A stretch of 5,176 bases of DNA from MGBC102946 sp022793145. Lineage in GTDB: Bacteria > Bacillota_I > Bacilli_A > RF39 > UBA660. This document shows positions 1-5,176 of this stretch, piece after piece (within the stretch, counting starts at the first letter, position 1; every line of letters begins with the position of its first letter). Both the position numbers and the translations under genes were made by a program. A model generated the notes under the pieces. It made no database searches, was not told the origin of the DNA, and was given only the letters and a program-made list of their open reading frames with translations. The stretch spans positions 1-5,176 of the forward strand of contig CANEDJ010000060.1 of assembly GCA_947426265.1 (NCBI GenBank). The letters run 5' to 3'.

Positions 1-297
1 TCTATCTTTATTTTGTAACCGTTTTGATACATATATTCATTTATTATTAAATTTTTGAAAAAAGAAATATATTATATTACAATAGATATAGATGATTCGA
101 TCATCAAAAAATATAGAAGTATTTGCTTTGACTTATAAATTTTCGCCTCGAATCTTTTAACAGGTATACATTTTAAAAATATAGTATTTTTTCATTTCCA
201 AAATAAAAGTCGTTAACCTTTGCTACTAGTTATATTACTTTTCTAAAAATAATATAAACAATTACAAATAAAAAATATTTTAAATTTAAAATAATTC
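1..297. other. AT-rich stretch without a recognisable gene
   Basis: No convincing coding region was found on either strand of this nearly 300-base stretch. All frames are broken by frequent stops. The only open frame touching the left edge is a minus-strand run of about 23 codons (71 down to 1) with an internal ATG at 32-30. It has no ribosome binding site and no recognisable protein similarity. A short hairpin (GATGAT/ATCATC, 91-105) is followed by A residues rather than T on the plus strand, so it does not look like a terminator. The stretch lies downstream of the methyltransferase terminator and is probably a simple spacer or a decayed region. Confidence 0.6.
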
Positions 298-335
298 AAA
301 AAAAAGAAAATTCATCCTGTAAACTTTCTTTTTTT
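298..335 (-). terminator. Intrinsic terminator of the methyltransferase gene
   Basis: Read on the minus strand, arms 320-335 and 299-314 form a 16-bp stem around the 5-base loop 315-319, and the T run continues to 298. Two of the pairs (313/321 and 310/324) are G-U only in the minus-strand RNA and would be C-A mismatches on the plus strand. This argues that it terminates the gene ending at 349. The stem is mostly A-U, so its strength is uncertain. Confidence 0.7.
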
Positions 336-348
336 ATTTAATAGAAGT

Positions 349-1287
349 TTATTTCTCCTTTGGAATAGCCAATAATGTAATCTCAGTTGGAAAAATAGGT
401 CCCCCATGATTTCTTAAATAAAAATCATAATTTGGATTCATTTCGTCTATCATTCTAGGAATCTTCCAAATATCTTCATGATTATGATAAACTGAAATTA
501 ATAATTTTGGTTGTTCTTCTTTAATATGCCTTTCACAACCTAACAATGCTTTTTGTTCAAATCCTTCTATATCCATCTTAATCAGTGTAATCGGTTCTTT
601 AATATCTTCATCTATCGTCACAGTCTGAATTTCATTGTTTCCCTTATCACTTAATGTATTTGCCGATGCATCCACATTACTTTCATTAATAAATAAGGTT
701 TCATTTCTATCACCTACTGCTTTCTTAAAACATTCTATATTTGAATATTTCTCCAAGTTCGACTTTAAAAATCGAAATACATCATCTGTAATTTCATAAC
801 AATATATCTTTTTATAACAATCATTTCCATACATATCCAAATAAGATAAAATAGTATCACCAATATATGCTCCCAAATCAACGATAACTTCATTTTTATC
901 GCATTTTACAACATCTAAATCAAAATAATCAGGATACAATTTTTCTATTGTTTCGTCTAATATACGAAAATCATATTGATACCAATTACGAATAATAGCT
1001 AACAAAAGCTTTTTTGATCGATAATCTTTTAATCTTTCATAAAGCCATATATAATCGTCTAAATGATATAAAAAAGAATCCGCTTTATTTTCCAATTCTT
1101 CAAACTCATTATTTTTTATGTCTAACTTTCCCCAATAATCAAAATCTTGAAAATAATCTTCAATTGATCTTTGTGTTTCCTCTGGAACTAATTTAAAATT
1201 TTCTTTCATTTGAAATAACAATTGTTCTCTTGTTGAATGTTTTAAAACATCAATTAAATGATAAAACTCTCTATCTATTTTATTCAT
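349..1287 (-). CDS. FkbM family SAM-dependent methyltransferase
   Basis: A 312-residue protein with a Rossmann-type methyltransferase fold of the FkbM (Methyltransf_21) family. The SAM-binding motif I is VDLGAYIGDT (residues 136-145). The acidic end of the next strand is YCYEI (162-166), and the family hallmark KMDIEGFE is at 237-244. The C-terminal part has HNHEDIW (268-274) and LRNHGG (291-296), typical of the long FkbM proteins. Residues 1-130 form a helical N-terminal extension without motifs I recognise. FkbM enzymes usually O-methylate sugars or polyketides; the actual substrate cannot be told here, and no glycosyltransferase or polysaccharide genes are visible nearby. The ATG start is supported by GGAG (1296-1299) eight bases upstream. 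The gene has its own promoter and terminator, so it is probably not part of the ATPase operon. No signal peptide or membrane segment is seen, so it should be cytoplasmic. Confidence 0.9.
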   Translation of the reverse strand: MNKIDREFYHLIDVLKHSTREQLLFQMKENFKLVPEETQRSIEDYFQDFDYWGKLDIKNNEFEELENKADSFLYHLDDYIWLYERLKDYRSKKLLLAIIRNWYQYDFRILDETIEKLYPDYFDLDVVKCDKNEVIVDLGAYIGDTILSYLDMYGNDCYKKIYCYEITDDVFRFLKSNLEKYSNIECFKKAVGDRNETLFINESNVDASANTLSDKGNNEIQTVTIDEDIKEPITLIKMDIEGFEQKALLGCERHIKEEQPKLLISVYHNHEDIWKIPRMIDEMNPNYDFYLRNHGGPIFPTEITLLAIPKEK

Positions 1288-1308
1288 AAATCAAACTCCA
1301 ATCAAAAT

Positions 1309-1337
1309 ATTATATGAAATAAAATAAAATTCGCCAA
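1309..1337 (-). promoter_or_regulatory. Promoter of the methyltransferase gene
   Basis: Minus-strand -10 box TATAAT (1314-1309) is separated by exactly 17 bases from a -35-like TTGGCG (1337-1332, 4 of 6 to consensus). The predicted start near 1302 gives a leader of only about 15 bases that still includes the GGAG ribosome binding site. The -35 box abuts the T tail of the terminator of the upstream operon, so the two genes are separated very economically. Confidence 0.6.
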
Positions 1338-1362
1338 AAAAAGAACAATGAATTTGTTCTTT
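1336..1362 (-). terminator. Intrinsic terminator of the ATPase-VWA operon
   Basis: On the minus strand, a perfect 9-bp stem AAAGAACAA/TTGTTCTTT (1362-1354 with 1348-1340) encloses the loop 1353-1349. A run of seven T residues (1342-1336) begins within the last stem bases. It lies 15 bases after the stop codon of the VWA-like gene, the expected place for the end of the three-gene transcript. Confidence 0.85.
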
Positions 1363-1377
1363 CTAACATATATATTT

Positions 1378-2862
1378 TTATCTTTTTAATTGCAAATTAC
1401 GTTGTTTGCTTTCATAAATTGGATCTCCAAAATAATCAAAATATTCCATTACTTTAGAAATATCATCAGCAATTATAAATTCTCCTCTGAAATCTTGCAA
1501 GCGATATCTTGAATCAGAAATATCTCCTCCATTCTTATTTGTACAAAACCAATAAATTTTTGACAGAAATGAACTTTTTATAACTGCTAATGCAGCATCA
1601 TAATCTGAAAATACAATAAGCCTTGACATATGATGTCTTAATAGAAATGCATCAAGAGATATAGGCTCTTCAAAAATTTTGCTTTCAAAATATCCATTTT
1701 GATCGATATCATTTGGAAGTGCATAAGAATTTTGAAAATAATGACATAGATCGCATCTATCAAAATCCAAATTCGCACCAGCTTTTTTTACCTTCAATGA
1801 TTTAGTAACATGTCCATCATATCCAAAATAAATGGTCACATCTTTCTCACTTAATAGTTTTCGGAAAAAATCATTATACTCTCTTAATAAATCACATTGT
1901 CCTTTCATATCAATATAAAAAGATAATGGCTGTGTTTCATTTGAATATGTATCTGTTAAAATTTTATGTTCTAAATCAAGTAAAACATGCTTTGCAATTT
2001 GTCTTTTATTTTTTCTATCTAACCCATATGTTTTAACATAATAATTGGTCTTAATTAAATACTTTAAAAATTTCTTTAATAATTCATCTTCTACACTCAC
2101 TGTTTCAAAAGTCTCTACATTTTCACTCTGCTCAACTCTTCTATTTTCACTTATCCAATTAACATTTAATTTTGTCAAATCATCAGAATCTGAAAAAGTA
2201 GCAATTATTGGGATTTGTTCATCGAAGTTGGGTTCCCCTCTTTCATCTTGTGAACCACCTGGTTCATCCTCTTGACCAGTATCTTTACTTGAGGCAAGTG
2301 TTTCCAAAGATTTTTTTATATTTTCATTTTCTAATTGATTATTTCCAGACTGTTGTGGTTGACTCTGCTGTTCCTCTGAGTTAACATCTTCTACTTCTTG
2401 ACTAGATTGCTCATGATCACCTTTCTCATAATTCTCATCTACTTCTTTTATAGATAAATTATCCTGTTTAGGAACTAAAGACTGTTGCACTTGTTGATAC
2501 CCATCTATCTTTGGATGTGATATTTCACTTTGTGATTGTCCATTTTTCAATAATTCATCTATCATTTCTGATAATTCTTGATCTACAGAATTTTTAAAAT
2601 TTGAAAATGATGATTGTTTAGAATCTTCTTGTTCCTTAAACTCGAAATTGGGAAAAGAGTCCTTTTTATTACCAAAAATTTGTCTTTTTAAAGTTTCAAA
2701 AAAATTATGAATTGCATTTTTTAGTTGATTAAACTGATTTTGTTCTCCAGAATTATGGTCTGTTTCCTGGAATTTTTCTGATGTTTGTAATTGCTCAAAA
2801 TCATTTCCTTTAACATAACTTTCATCAATTATTTGAACTTCTTTATTTGATCTATTCTCCAT
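1378..2862 (-). CDS. Acidic low-complexity protein with C-terminal degenerate VWA-like domain
   Basis: Taken from the ATG at 2862 this is 494 residues. An in-frame TTG at 2880 would add six residues, but it has no ribosome binding site, whereas AAGGAG (2870-2875) lies seven bases before the ATG. Residues 1 to about 255 are hydrophilic, rich in Gln, Ser, Glu, Asp and Asn, and probably disordered. The folded part runs from about 258 to 494. It begins with a helical, basic stretch (DELLKKFLKYLIKTNYYV). A VWA-like core follows: strand and degenerate MIDAS LSFYIDMKGQCDLL (starting at about 313), then VTIYFGYDG, RLIVFSDYDAAL (about 414-425), KIYWFCTN and FRGEFIIADD. In a true VWA the MIDAS reads DxSxS; here the Asp (D318) remains but both Ser are Lys and Gln, so Mg2+ binding is doubtful. 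One CxxCH (C370, C373) is present without a second pair. The gene follows the MoxR-type ATPase by 25 bases and is presumably its adaptor, as in CobS-CobT or RavA-ViaA. The VWA call rests on fold-pattern reading plus context and is not certain. Confidence 0.7.
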   Translation of the reverse strand: MENRSNKEVQIIDESYVKGNDFEQLQTSEKFQETDHNSGEQNQFNQLKNAIHNFFETLKRQIFGNKKDSFPNFEFKEQEDSKQSSFSNFKNSVDQELSEMIDELLKNGQSQSEISHPKIDGYQQVQQSLVPKQDNLSIKEVDENYEKGDHEQSSQEVEDVNSEEQQSQPQQSGNNQLENENIKKSLETLASSKDTGQEDEPGGSQDERGEPNFDEQIPIIATFSDSDDLTKLNVNWISENRRVEQSENVETFETVSVEDELLKKFLKYLIKTNYYVKTYGLDRKNKRQIAKHVLLDLEHKILTDTYSNETQPLSFYIDMKGQCDLLREYNDFFRKLLSEKDVTIYFGYDGHVTKSLKVKKAGANLDFDRCDLCHYFQNSYALPNDIDQNGYFESKIFEEPISLDAFLLRHHMSRLIVFSDYDAALAVIKSSFLSKIYWFCTNKNGGDISDSRYRLQDFRGEFIIADDISKVMEYFDYFGDPIYESKQRNLQLKR

Positions 2863-2869
2863 TTCCTGT

Positions 2870-2875
2870 CTCCTT
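2870..2875 (-). promoter_or_regulatory. Ribosome binding site deciding the VWA-gene start
   Basis: Minus-strand AAGGAG sits seven bases upstream of the ATG at 2862-2860. It lies inside the six-codon extension that a start at the upstream TTG (2880) would require. This placement favours the ATG as the real start. Confidence 0.8.
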
Positions 2876-2887
2876 AACAATAAACAT

Positions 2888-4363
2888 TTAATACTTTTTA
2901 TAAGTTCCTTTTGTTAAAGAATACGCAGTACCATATGTTATAATATCAGCTTTCATTTCCCCCTGTTTATCATCCTCTAACTCTGTCGTTACTAACTTAG
3001 CCGCTTTATCTCCTCTTGATATAGAATATAGAGAAGCAAATGCTTGCAATAATTTTTTCGCACTAATATATCTAGTATCTCCAGGTACAAATAACAAATA
3101 ATTATTATACAATTGAATTGCTGCTATAAAATCACCACTATCAACAAGTACATGAATATTTTCTTCTGAAATTGTTTTATCATCATTTAATTCTTCAGAC
3201 AATAATCTCAATAATTCATTTACTCCTTCTTTCACTCCAAAATTCATATCACCATCAGAATCTATATTGATATATCCCATAAATTCAGGGTCGTTATATA
3301 CTGAAATTCCTTTTCTTCTCAATGCATTAGTAACAATTTCTTGCAAATTTACTTTCAAATCTTTAGTTTTTCTAATAAACTGATTAATTTCAGTTTCATC
3401 AAAATTAAAAAATGGTAAATTTGAAAGTGTTGCAGACCCTTTTGTTTTATCAACATCATAAGAGAATTTATCTCTATCTGCAAAAATGCTTTTAATTGCT
3501 TGTCGATCTCTTGGATTATTGGCAAACCATGAAATCAAATTCATAATACGATCATGTGCATTTCCACCAATTAATTCAATCATAATATCATCATTAAGCG
3601 CATTTATAATTTCTTGCGCTGAAGTAATACGTGTAAATGTCCCTTTTTCTGCTTCTAACATTTCTCCATAAAGTTTTAAAGCAATACTTCTCATGTTAGA
3701 ATTAAATCCATTATCATGAAAAGCTATAATTCTGCCCATACTCTCTACATTTGGCAATTGCAAATCAATTCTACGCAATCTACGTAGTAGAGAACCATCC
3801 AATTCACGCCATTTATTTTTACAAACTACTACAATTAAATGATCACGACATTCATCTTTAATTGCAACTTCCCCATGATCAGGTGTCCAAATTGCACCTT
3901 TTTGAAAGAATGTTAAGAAATATGGATCAATATTTTCATTTCCTTTATCAATTTCATCCACTAACAGAACTGTTTTTTTCCCTGCATTTGCATTATTAAT
4001 TGCTCGAACTAAAATCCCATCTGAGATAGGATTGGTTTTCTTTACTAAACCAACTGTATTTATGGTCGCATATAACTGTTCATCCGTTGTAGAAGCAACA
4101 CATTGGTATTCTAAAAACTCGGCATCATCTACCTTTGCCAAAGATTCTGCAAAATGAGTCTTTCCTACTCCTGGTTCTCCAATTAAAAGAAGACCTGATA
4201 AACCTTTTCTTGGCAATTCATAAAATCGACTGGCTAAATAGGCTGCGATTAACGCTTCCATGTCATTAAAAAAATAACCATTTTTTTCAAAATCACTTTG
4301 AAATTTTGCAAAATCATCTTGATTTATTTTTTGCTTTAAACTATTTCTGATTTGTTGTTCCAT
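2888..4363 (-). CDS. MoxR-type (AAA_5) AAA+ ATPase, operon partner of the VWA-like protein
   Basis: A 491-residue AAA+ ATPase. Residues 1-55 are a helical lead-in (EALIAAYLASRFYELPRKG). Walker A is GEPGVGKT (62-69) and Walker B VLLVDEID (132-139). A sensor-1 region is VVVCKNK (178-184, Asn183). The arginine-rich LLRRLRRIDLQLP (192-204) matches the 'LLRRF' arginine-finger/helix region of MoxR-like proteins. ATP hydrolysis should therefore be intact. After the ATPase core (to about 300), residues 300-491 form a long C-terminal region that I cannot assign; it is longer than in typical MoxR proteins of about 320-330 residues. Such ATPases form ring hexamers that remodel a target through a VWA adaptor. 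The ATG follows the stop codon of the small upstream gene with no gap, and its ribosome binding site lies inside that gene, indicating translational coupling. The product should be cytoplasmic; no membrane segments are seen. The target is unknown. Confidence 0.88.
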   Translation of the reverse strand: MEQQIRNSLKQKINQDDFAKFQSDFEKNGYFFNDMEALIAAYLASRFYELPRKGLSGLLLIGEPGVGKTHFAESLAKVDDAEFLEYQCVASTTDEQLYATINTVGLVKKTNPISDGILVRAINNANAGKKTVLLVDEIDKGNENIDPYFLTFFQKGAIWTPDHGEVAIKDECRDHLIVVVCKNKWRELDGSLLRRLRRIDLQLPNVESMGRIIAFHDNGFNSNMRSIALKLYGEMLEAEKGTFTRITSAQEIINALNDDIMIELIGGNAHDRIMNLISWFANNPRDRQAIKSIFADRDKFSYDVDKTKGSATLSNLPFFNFDETEINQFIRKTKDLKVNLQEIVTNALRRKGISVYNDPEFMGYINIDSDGDMNFGVKEGVNELLRLLSEELNDDKTISEENIHVLVDSGDFIAAIQLYNNYLLFVPGDTRYISAKKLLQAFASLYSISRGDKAAKLVTTELEDDKQGEMKADIITYGTAYSLTKGTYKKY

Positions 4364-4681
4364 TTAAAATTCCCCCTCGCTAATTCCAATCTCCTTAAAC
4401 AACTTTTTTTGTAGAATAAGTAAATTCCTTAATGTATTATTTTCATATTGTATCCCATATGCTTTTACAATTGACTTTATTATTTCATCACACCTAAAAT
4501 AACCATTTTCTGAAAAAATAATATCTCTATGATTCATACTTTGAATCAGCAATTTCATTTCATCTACATAAAGGATTTCTACCTCTTGCACTTTTATTGG
4601 CAAAACCTTCTTTGCATTAGATACAGTAATACTATTTCTAATATTATAGAAGCATAGCTTAATAAATTCCTTGTAACTCAA
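4364..4681 (-). CDS. Small unknown protein, first gene of the ATPase-VWA operon
   Basis: A 105-residue protein that I do not recognise. It is mixed hydrophobic and charged, starts MSYKEFIKLCFYNIRNS, has no signal peptide, membrane segment or catalytic motif I can identify, and reads as alpha/beta followed by a helical C-terminal third (LRNLLILQKKLFKEIG). The start is TTG at 4681, supported by an AGGGGG ribosome binding site nine bases upstream; the first internal Met is at residue 43, too late to be likely. Its stop codon directly touches the ATG of the ATPase gene. By position it may be a regulator, adaptor or specificity subunit of the ATPase complex, or an antitoxin-like or sensor part. 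This is inferred only from gene order. Confidence 0.7.
   Translation of the reverse strand: MSYKEFIKLCFYNIRNSITVSNAKKVLPIKVQEVEILYVDEMKLLIQSMNHRDIIFSENGYFRCDEIIKSIVKAYGIQYENNTLRNLLILQKKLFKEIGISEGEF
4372..4378 (-). promoter_or_regulatory. Ribosome binding site of the ATPase gene, inside the upstream gene
   Basis: Minus-strand GAGGGGG overlaps the last codons of the small upstream gene (Ser-Glu-Gly-Glu-Phe-stop) and lies eight bases before the ATPase ATG. With the stop and start codons adjoining (TAA-ATG), ribosomes finishing the first gene are well placed to start the second. Confidence 0.8.
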
Positions 4682-4690
4682 TATAAAATT

Positions 4691-4699
4691 CCCCCTTTT
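4691..4699 (-). promoter_or_regulatory. Ribosome binding site supporting the TTG start of the small gene
   Basis: Minus-strand AAAAGGGGG lies nine bases before the TTG at 4681-4679. The 13 bases AGGGGGAATTTTA here (4696-4684) are identical to those in front of the ATPase gene (4377-4365). This supports TTG as a real start. Confidence 0.75.
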
Positions 4700-4738
4700 T
4701 AACTATCAAGCCAAATATAATTTTTCAAGTCGGTGACT

Positions 4739-4768
4739 ATCATATCACAAAGTGCCCCATATCGTAAA
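4739..4768 (-). promoter_or_regulatory. Promoter of the small gene-ATPase-VWA operon
   Basis: Minus-strand -10 box TATGAT (4744-4739, 5 of 6) and -35-like TTTACG (4768-4763, 4 of 6) are separated by 18 bases. The predicted start near 4732 gives a leader of about 50 bases before the TTG. Both boxes fall inside or overlap copies of a direct repeat, which suggests the promoter can be blocked by a bound regulator, most simply the divergent XRE protein. Confidence 0.5.
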
Positions 4769-4770
4769 GT
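4741..4770. repeat. Imperfect 13-bp direct repeat over the operon promoter, candidate operator
   Basis: CATATCACAAAGT (4741-4753) and CATATCGTAAAGT (4758-4770) match at 11 of 13 bases and are separated by four bases, giving a 17-base period. One copy overlaps the -10 and the other contains the -35 of the minus-strand operon promoter. Tandem sites of this kind are typical for small HTH repressors; the divergent XRE gene beginning 81 bases away is the natural candidate. The binding itself is inferred. Confidence 0.55.
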
Positions 4771-4784
4771 ATTTTTTTTACTTT
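4766..4784. repeat. Short inverted repeat AAAGTA/TACTTT in the divergent intergenic region
   Basis: Arms AAAGTA (4766-4771) and TACTTT (4779-4784) flank seven T residues. It overlaps the end of the outer direct-repeat copy and lies between the two divergent promoters. It could be a dyad operator for a dimeric XRE protein, but in such AT-rich DNA it could be chance. Confidence 0.3.
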
Positions 4785-4795
4785 TTTGAGAAAAT

Positions 4796-4801
4796 TATAA
4801 T
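4796..4801 (+). promoter_or_regulatory. Possible -10 box of the XRE regulator gene
   Basis: A perfect TATAAT lies about 50 bases before the ATG at 4851. No good -35 box is at 16-18 bases; that position is a T run (4772-4779). In this AT-rich sequence a chance match is quite possible. Confidence 0.3.
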
Positions 4802-4850
4802 AATATAAAGGTTTTCTTTAAAAAAAAGAATAAAAAAGGGGTAATCTATT

Positions 4851-5096
4851 ATGAAAAATGAGGAGAATATATACTATTTAGTCTCTAGAAATATAAAGAA
4901 GCAACGAAAATTAAAAGGTTGGACACAAGTAAAACTAGCATTAAAAAGTAATGTTGGATATGATTATTTAAAAAAAATAGAAACAAAAAGTGGTAGCAAC
5001 AAACAGTTTTCTCTTGATACTGTACAGAAGATTGCGAATGCTTTAGAAATAGATTTTAGAATATTATTTGAACCTCTTGAAGATGAAGATAAATAA
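4851..5096 (+). CDS. XRE-family (Cro/CI-like) helix-turn-helix transcriptional regulator
   Basis: An 81-residue protein that is almost entirely one HTH_3/XRE domain. Helix 1 is LVSRNIKKQRKLKG (10-23), the helix-turn-helix is WTQVKLALKSNVGYDYLKKIE (24-44), and the fourth and fifth helices are SLDTVQKIANALEIDFRILF (54-73), matching the 'tl..iakaLgv....lf' end of the family. An acidic tail EPLEDEDK closes it. There is no effector domain, so it should act as a small dimeric DNA-binding protein. The ATG is preceded by AAAAGGGG (4834-4841) at nine bases. It is transcribed away from the ATPase-VWA operon across a 169-bp region that contains repeats over the operon promoter, so it is the likely repressor of that operon and perhaps of itself. 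Its own terminator follows at 5137. The domain call is sure; the target is inferred. Confidence 0.9.
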   Translation: MKNEENIYYLVSRNIKKQRKLKGWTQVKLALKSNVGYDYLKKIETKSGSNKQFSLDTVQKIANALEIDFRILFEPLEDEDK

Positions 5097-5100
5097 AACA

Positions 5101-5126
5101 TGAACTATACTTATAAGTATAGTTCA
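5101..5126. repeat. 26-bp perfect palindrome downstream of the regulator gene
   Basis: The half-site TGAACTATACTTA (5101-5113) is followed directly by its exact reverse complement (5114-5126), so no base is mismatched and there is no loop spacer. No T run follows, so it is not a standard terminator by itself. It could be a protein-binding site, a transcript 3'-end hairpin, or half of a paired-hairpin intergenic element together with the terminator that follows. Confidence 0.85.
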
Positions 5127-5136
5127 GACTGTTGAC

Positions 5137-5173
5137 AAAGTGGTATATTCAAAAAGAATATGCTACTTTTTTT
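5137..5173 (+). terminator. Intrinsic terminator of the XRE regulator gene
   Basis: A 14-bp stem (5137-5150 with 5156-5169) closes the AAAAA loop 5151-5155, and seven T residues run from 5167 to 5173. Two of the pairs (5142/5164 and 5144/5162) are G-U only when read as plus-strand RNA, which fixes the orientation. It lies about 40 bases after the stop codon. Confidence 0.85.
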
Positions 5174-5176
5174 ATC

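Noticed and set aside
1..71. Minus-strand open run of about 23 codons reaching the left edge
   Set aside because: It is too short, lacks a ribosome binding site and gives no recognisable protein; it may be chance in AT-rich DNA.
91..105. Hairpin GATGAT-TCG-ATCATC as a terminator
   Set aside because: On the plus strand it is followed by A residues, and on the minus strand the T run precedes it, so it fits neither direction.
1014..1196. Plus-strand open frame of 60 codons
   Set aside because: It lies wholly inside the methyltransferase gene on the other strand and has no ribosome binding site or recognisable protein.
1741..1760. CxxCH in the VWA-like protein as a zinc site
   Set aside because: There is only one Cys pair and no second pair or clear His/Cys partner in the nearby sequence.
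2045..2275. Plus-strand open frame of 76 codons
   Set aside because: Antisense to the low-complexity part of the VWA-like gene; its Ser-rich composition merely mirrors that region.
3486..3671. Plus-strand open frame of 61 codons
   Set aside because: Antisense to the ATPase gene, with no ribosome binding site and no recognisable domain.
5132..5161. TTGACA as a -35 box of a promoter pointing out of the window
   Set aside because: No acceptable -10 box lies 16-18 bases downstream, and the sequence is fully used by the terminator stem.
1..5176. CRISPR array, tRNA, rRNA or insertion sequence
   Set aside because: No regularly spaced repeats, cloverleaf-like sequence, rRNA-like stretch or transposase reading frame was seen.

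Overview
The window is very AT-rich chromosomal-type DNA from a low-GC Gram-positive bacterium (Firmicutes/Bacillota). The evidence is strong purine-rich ribosome binding sites (AAGGAG, AGGGGG), a TTG start codon, factor-independent terminators with long T tails, and sigma-A-like promoters. Nothing here fixes the genus; gut Firmicutes such as Erysipelotrichia or lactobacilli-like lineages are only a guess.

From left to right: positions 1-297 hold no gene I can support. A minus-strand FkbM-type methyltransferase gene (349-1287) follows, with its own promoter (1309-1337) and its own terminator (298-335). To its right is a minus-strand three-gene operon that reads from about 4740 down to 1336: a small unknown protein (4364-4681, TTG start), an AAA+ ATPase of the MoxR/AAA_5 kind (2888-4363), and a long acidic, Gln/Ser-rich protein that ends in a degenerate von Willebrand factor A (VWA)-like domain (1378-2862). 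The operon ends in an intrinsic terminator at 1336-1362. On the other side of a 169-bp intergenic region is a divergent plus-strand gene for an 81-residue XRE-family regulator (4851-5096). After it come a 26-bp perfect palindrome (5101-5126) and a strong terminator (5137-5173).

The main unit is the ATPase-VWA pair with its small upstream partner and divergent repressor-like gene. MoxR-type ATPases paired with VWA proteins (RavA-ViaA, CbbQ-CbbO, NorQ-NorD, CobS-CobT) act as remodelling or metal-insertion chaperone complexes, and related sets occur in predicted NTP-dependent conflict (defence) systems. The VWA partner has the layout of CobT, an acidic low-complexity region followed by a C-terminal VWA, but its metal-binding DxSxS motif reads D-M-K-G-Q-C. 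I see no target enzyme such as a chelatase, Rubisco or nitric oxide reductase in the window. The operon promoter is overlapped by an imperfect 13-bp direct repeat, one copy covering the -35 and one the -10. This is a plausible operator for the XRE protein, so the whole block looks like a self-contained, repressible cassette whose target is unknown. The methyltransferase appears transcriptionally separate.
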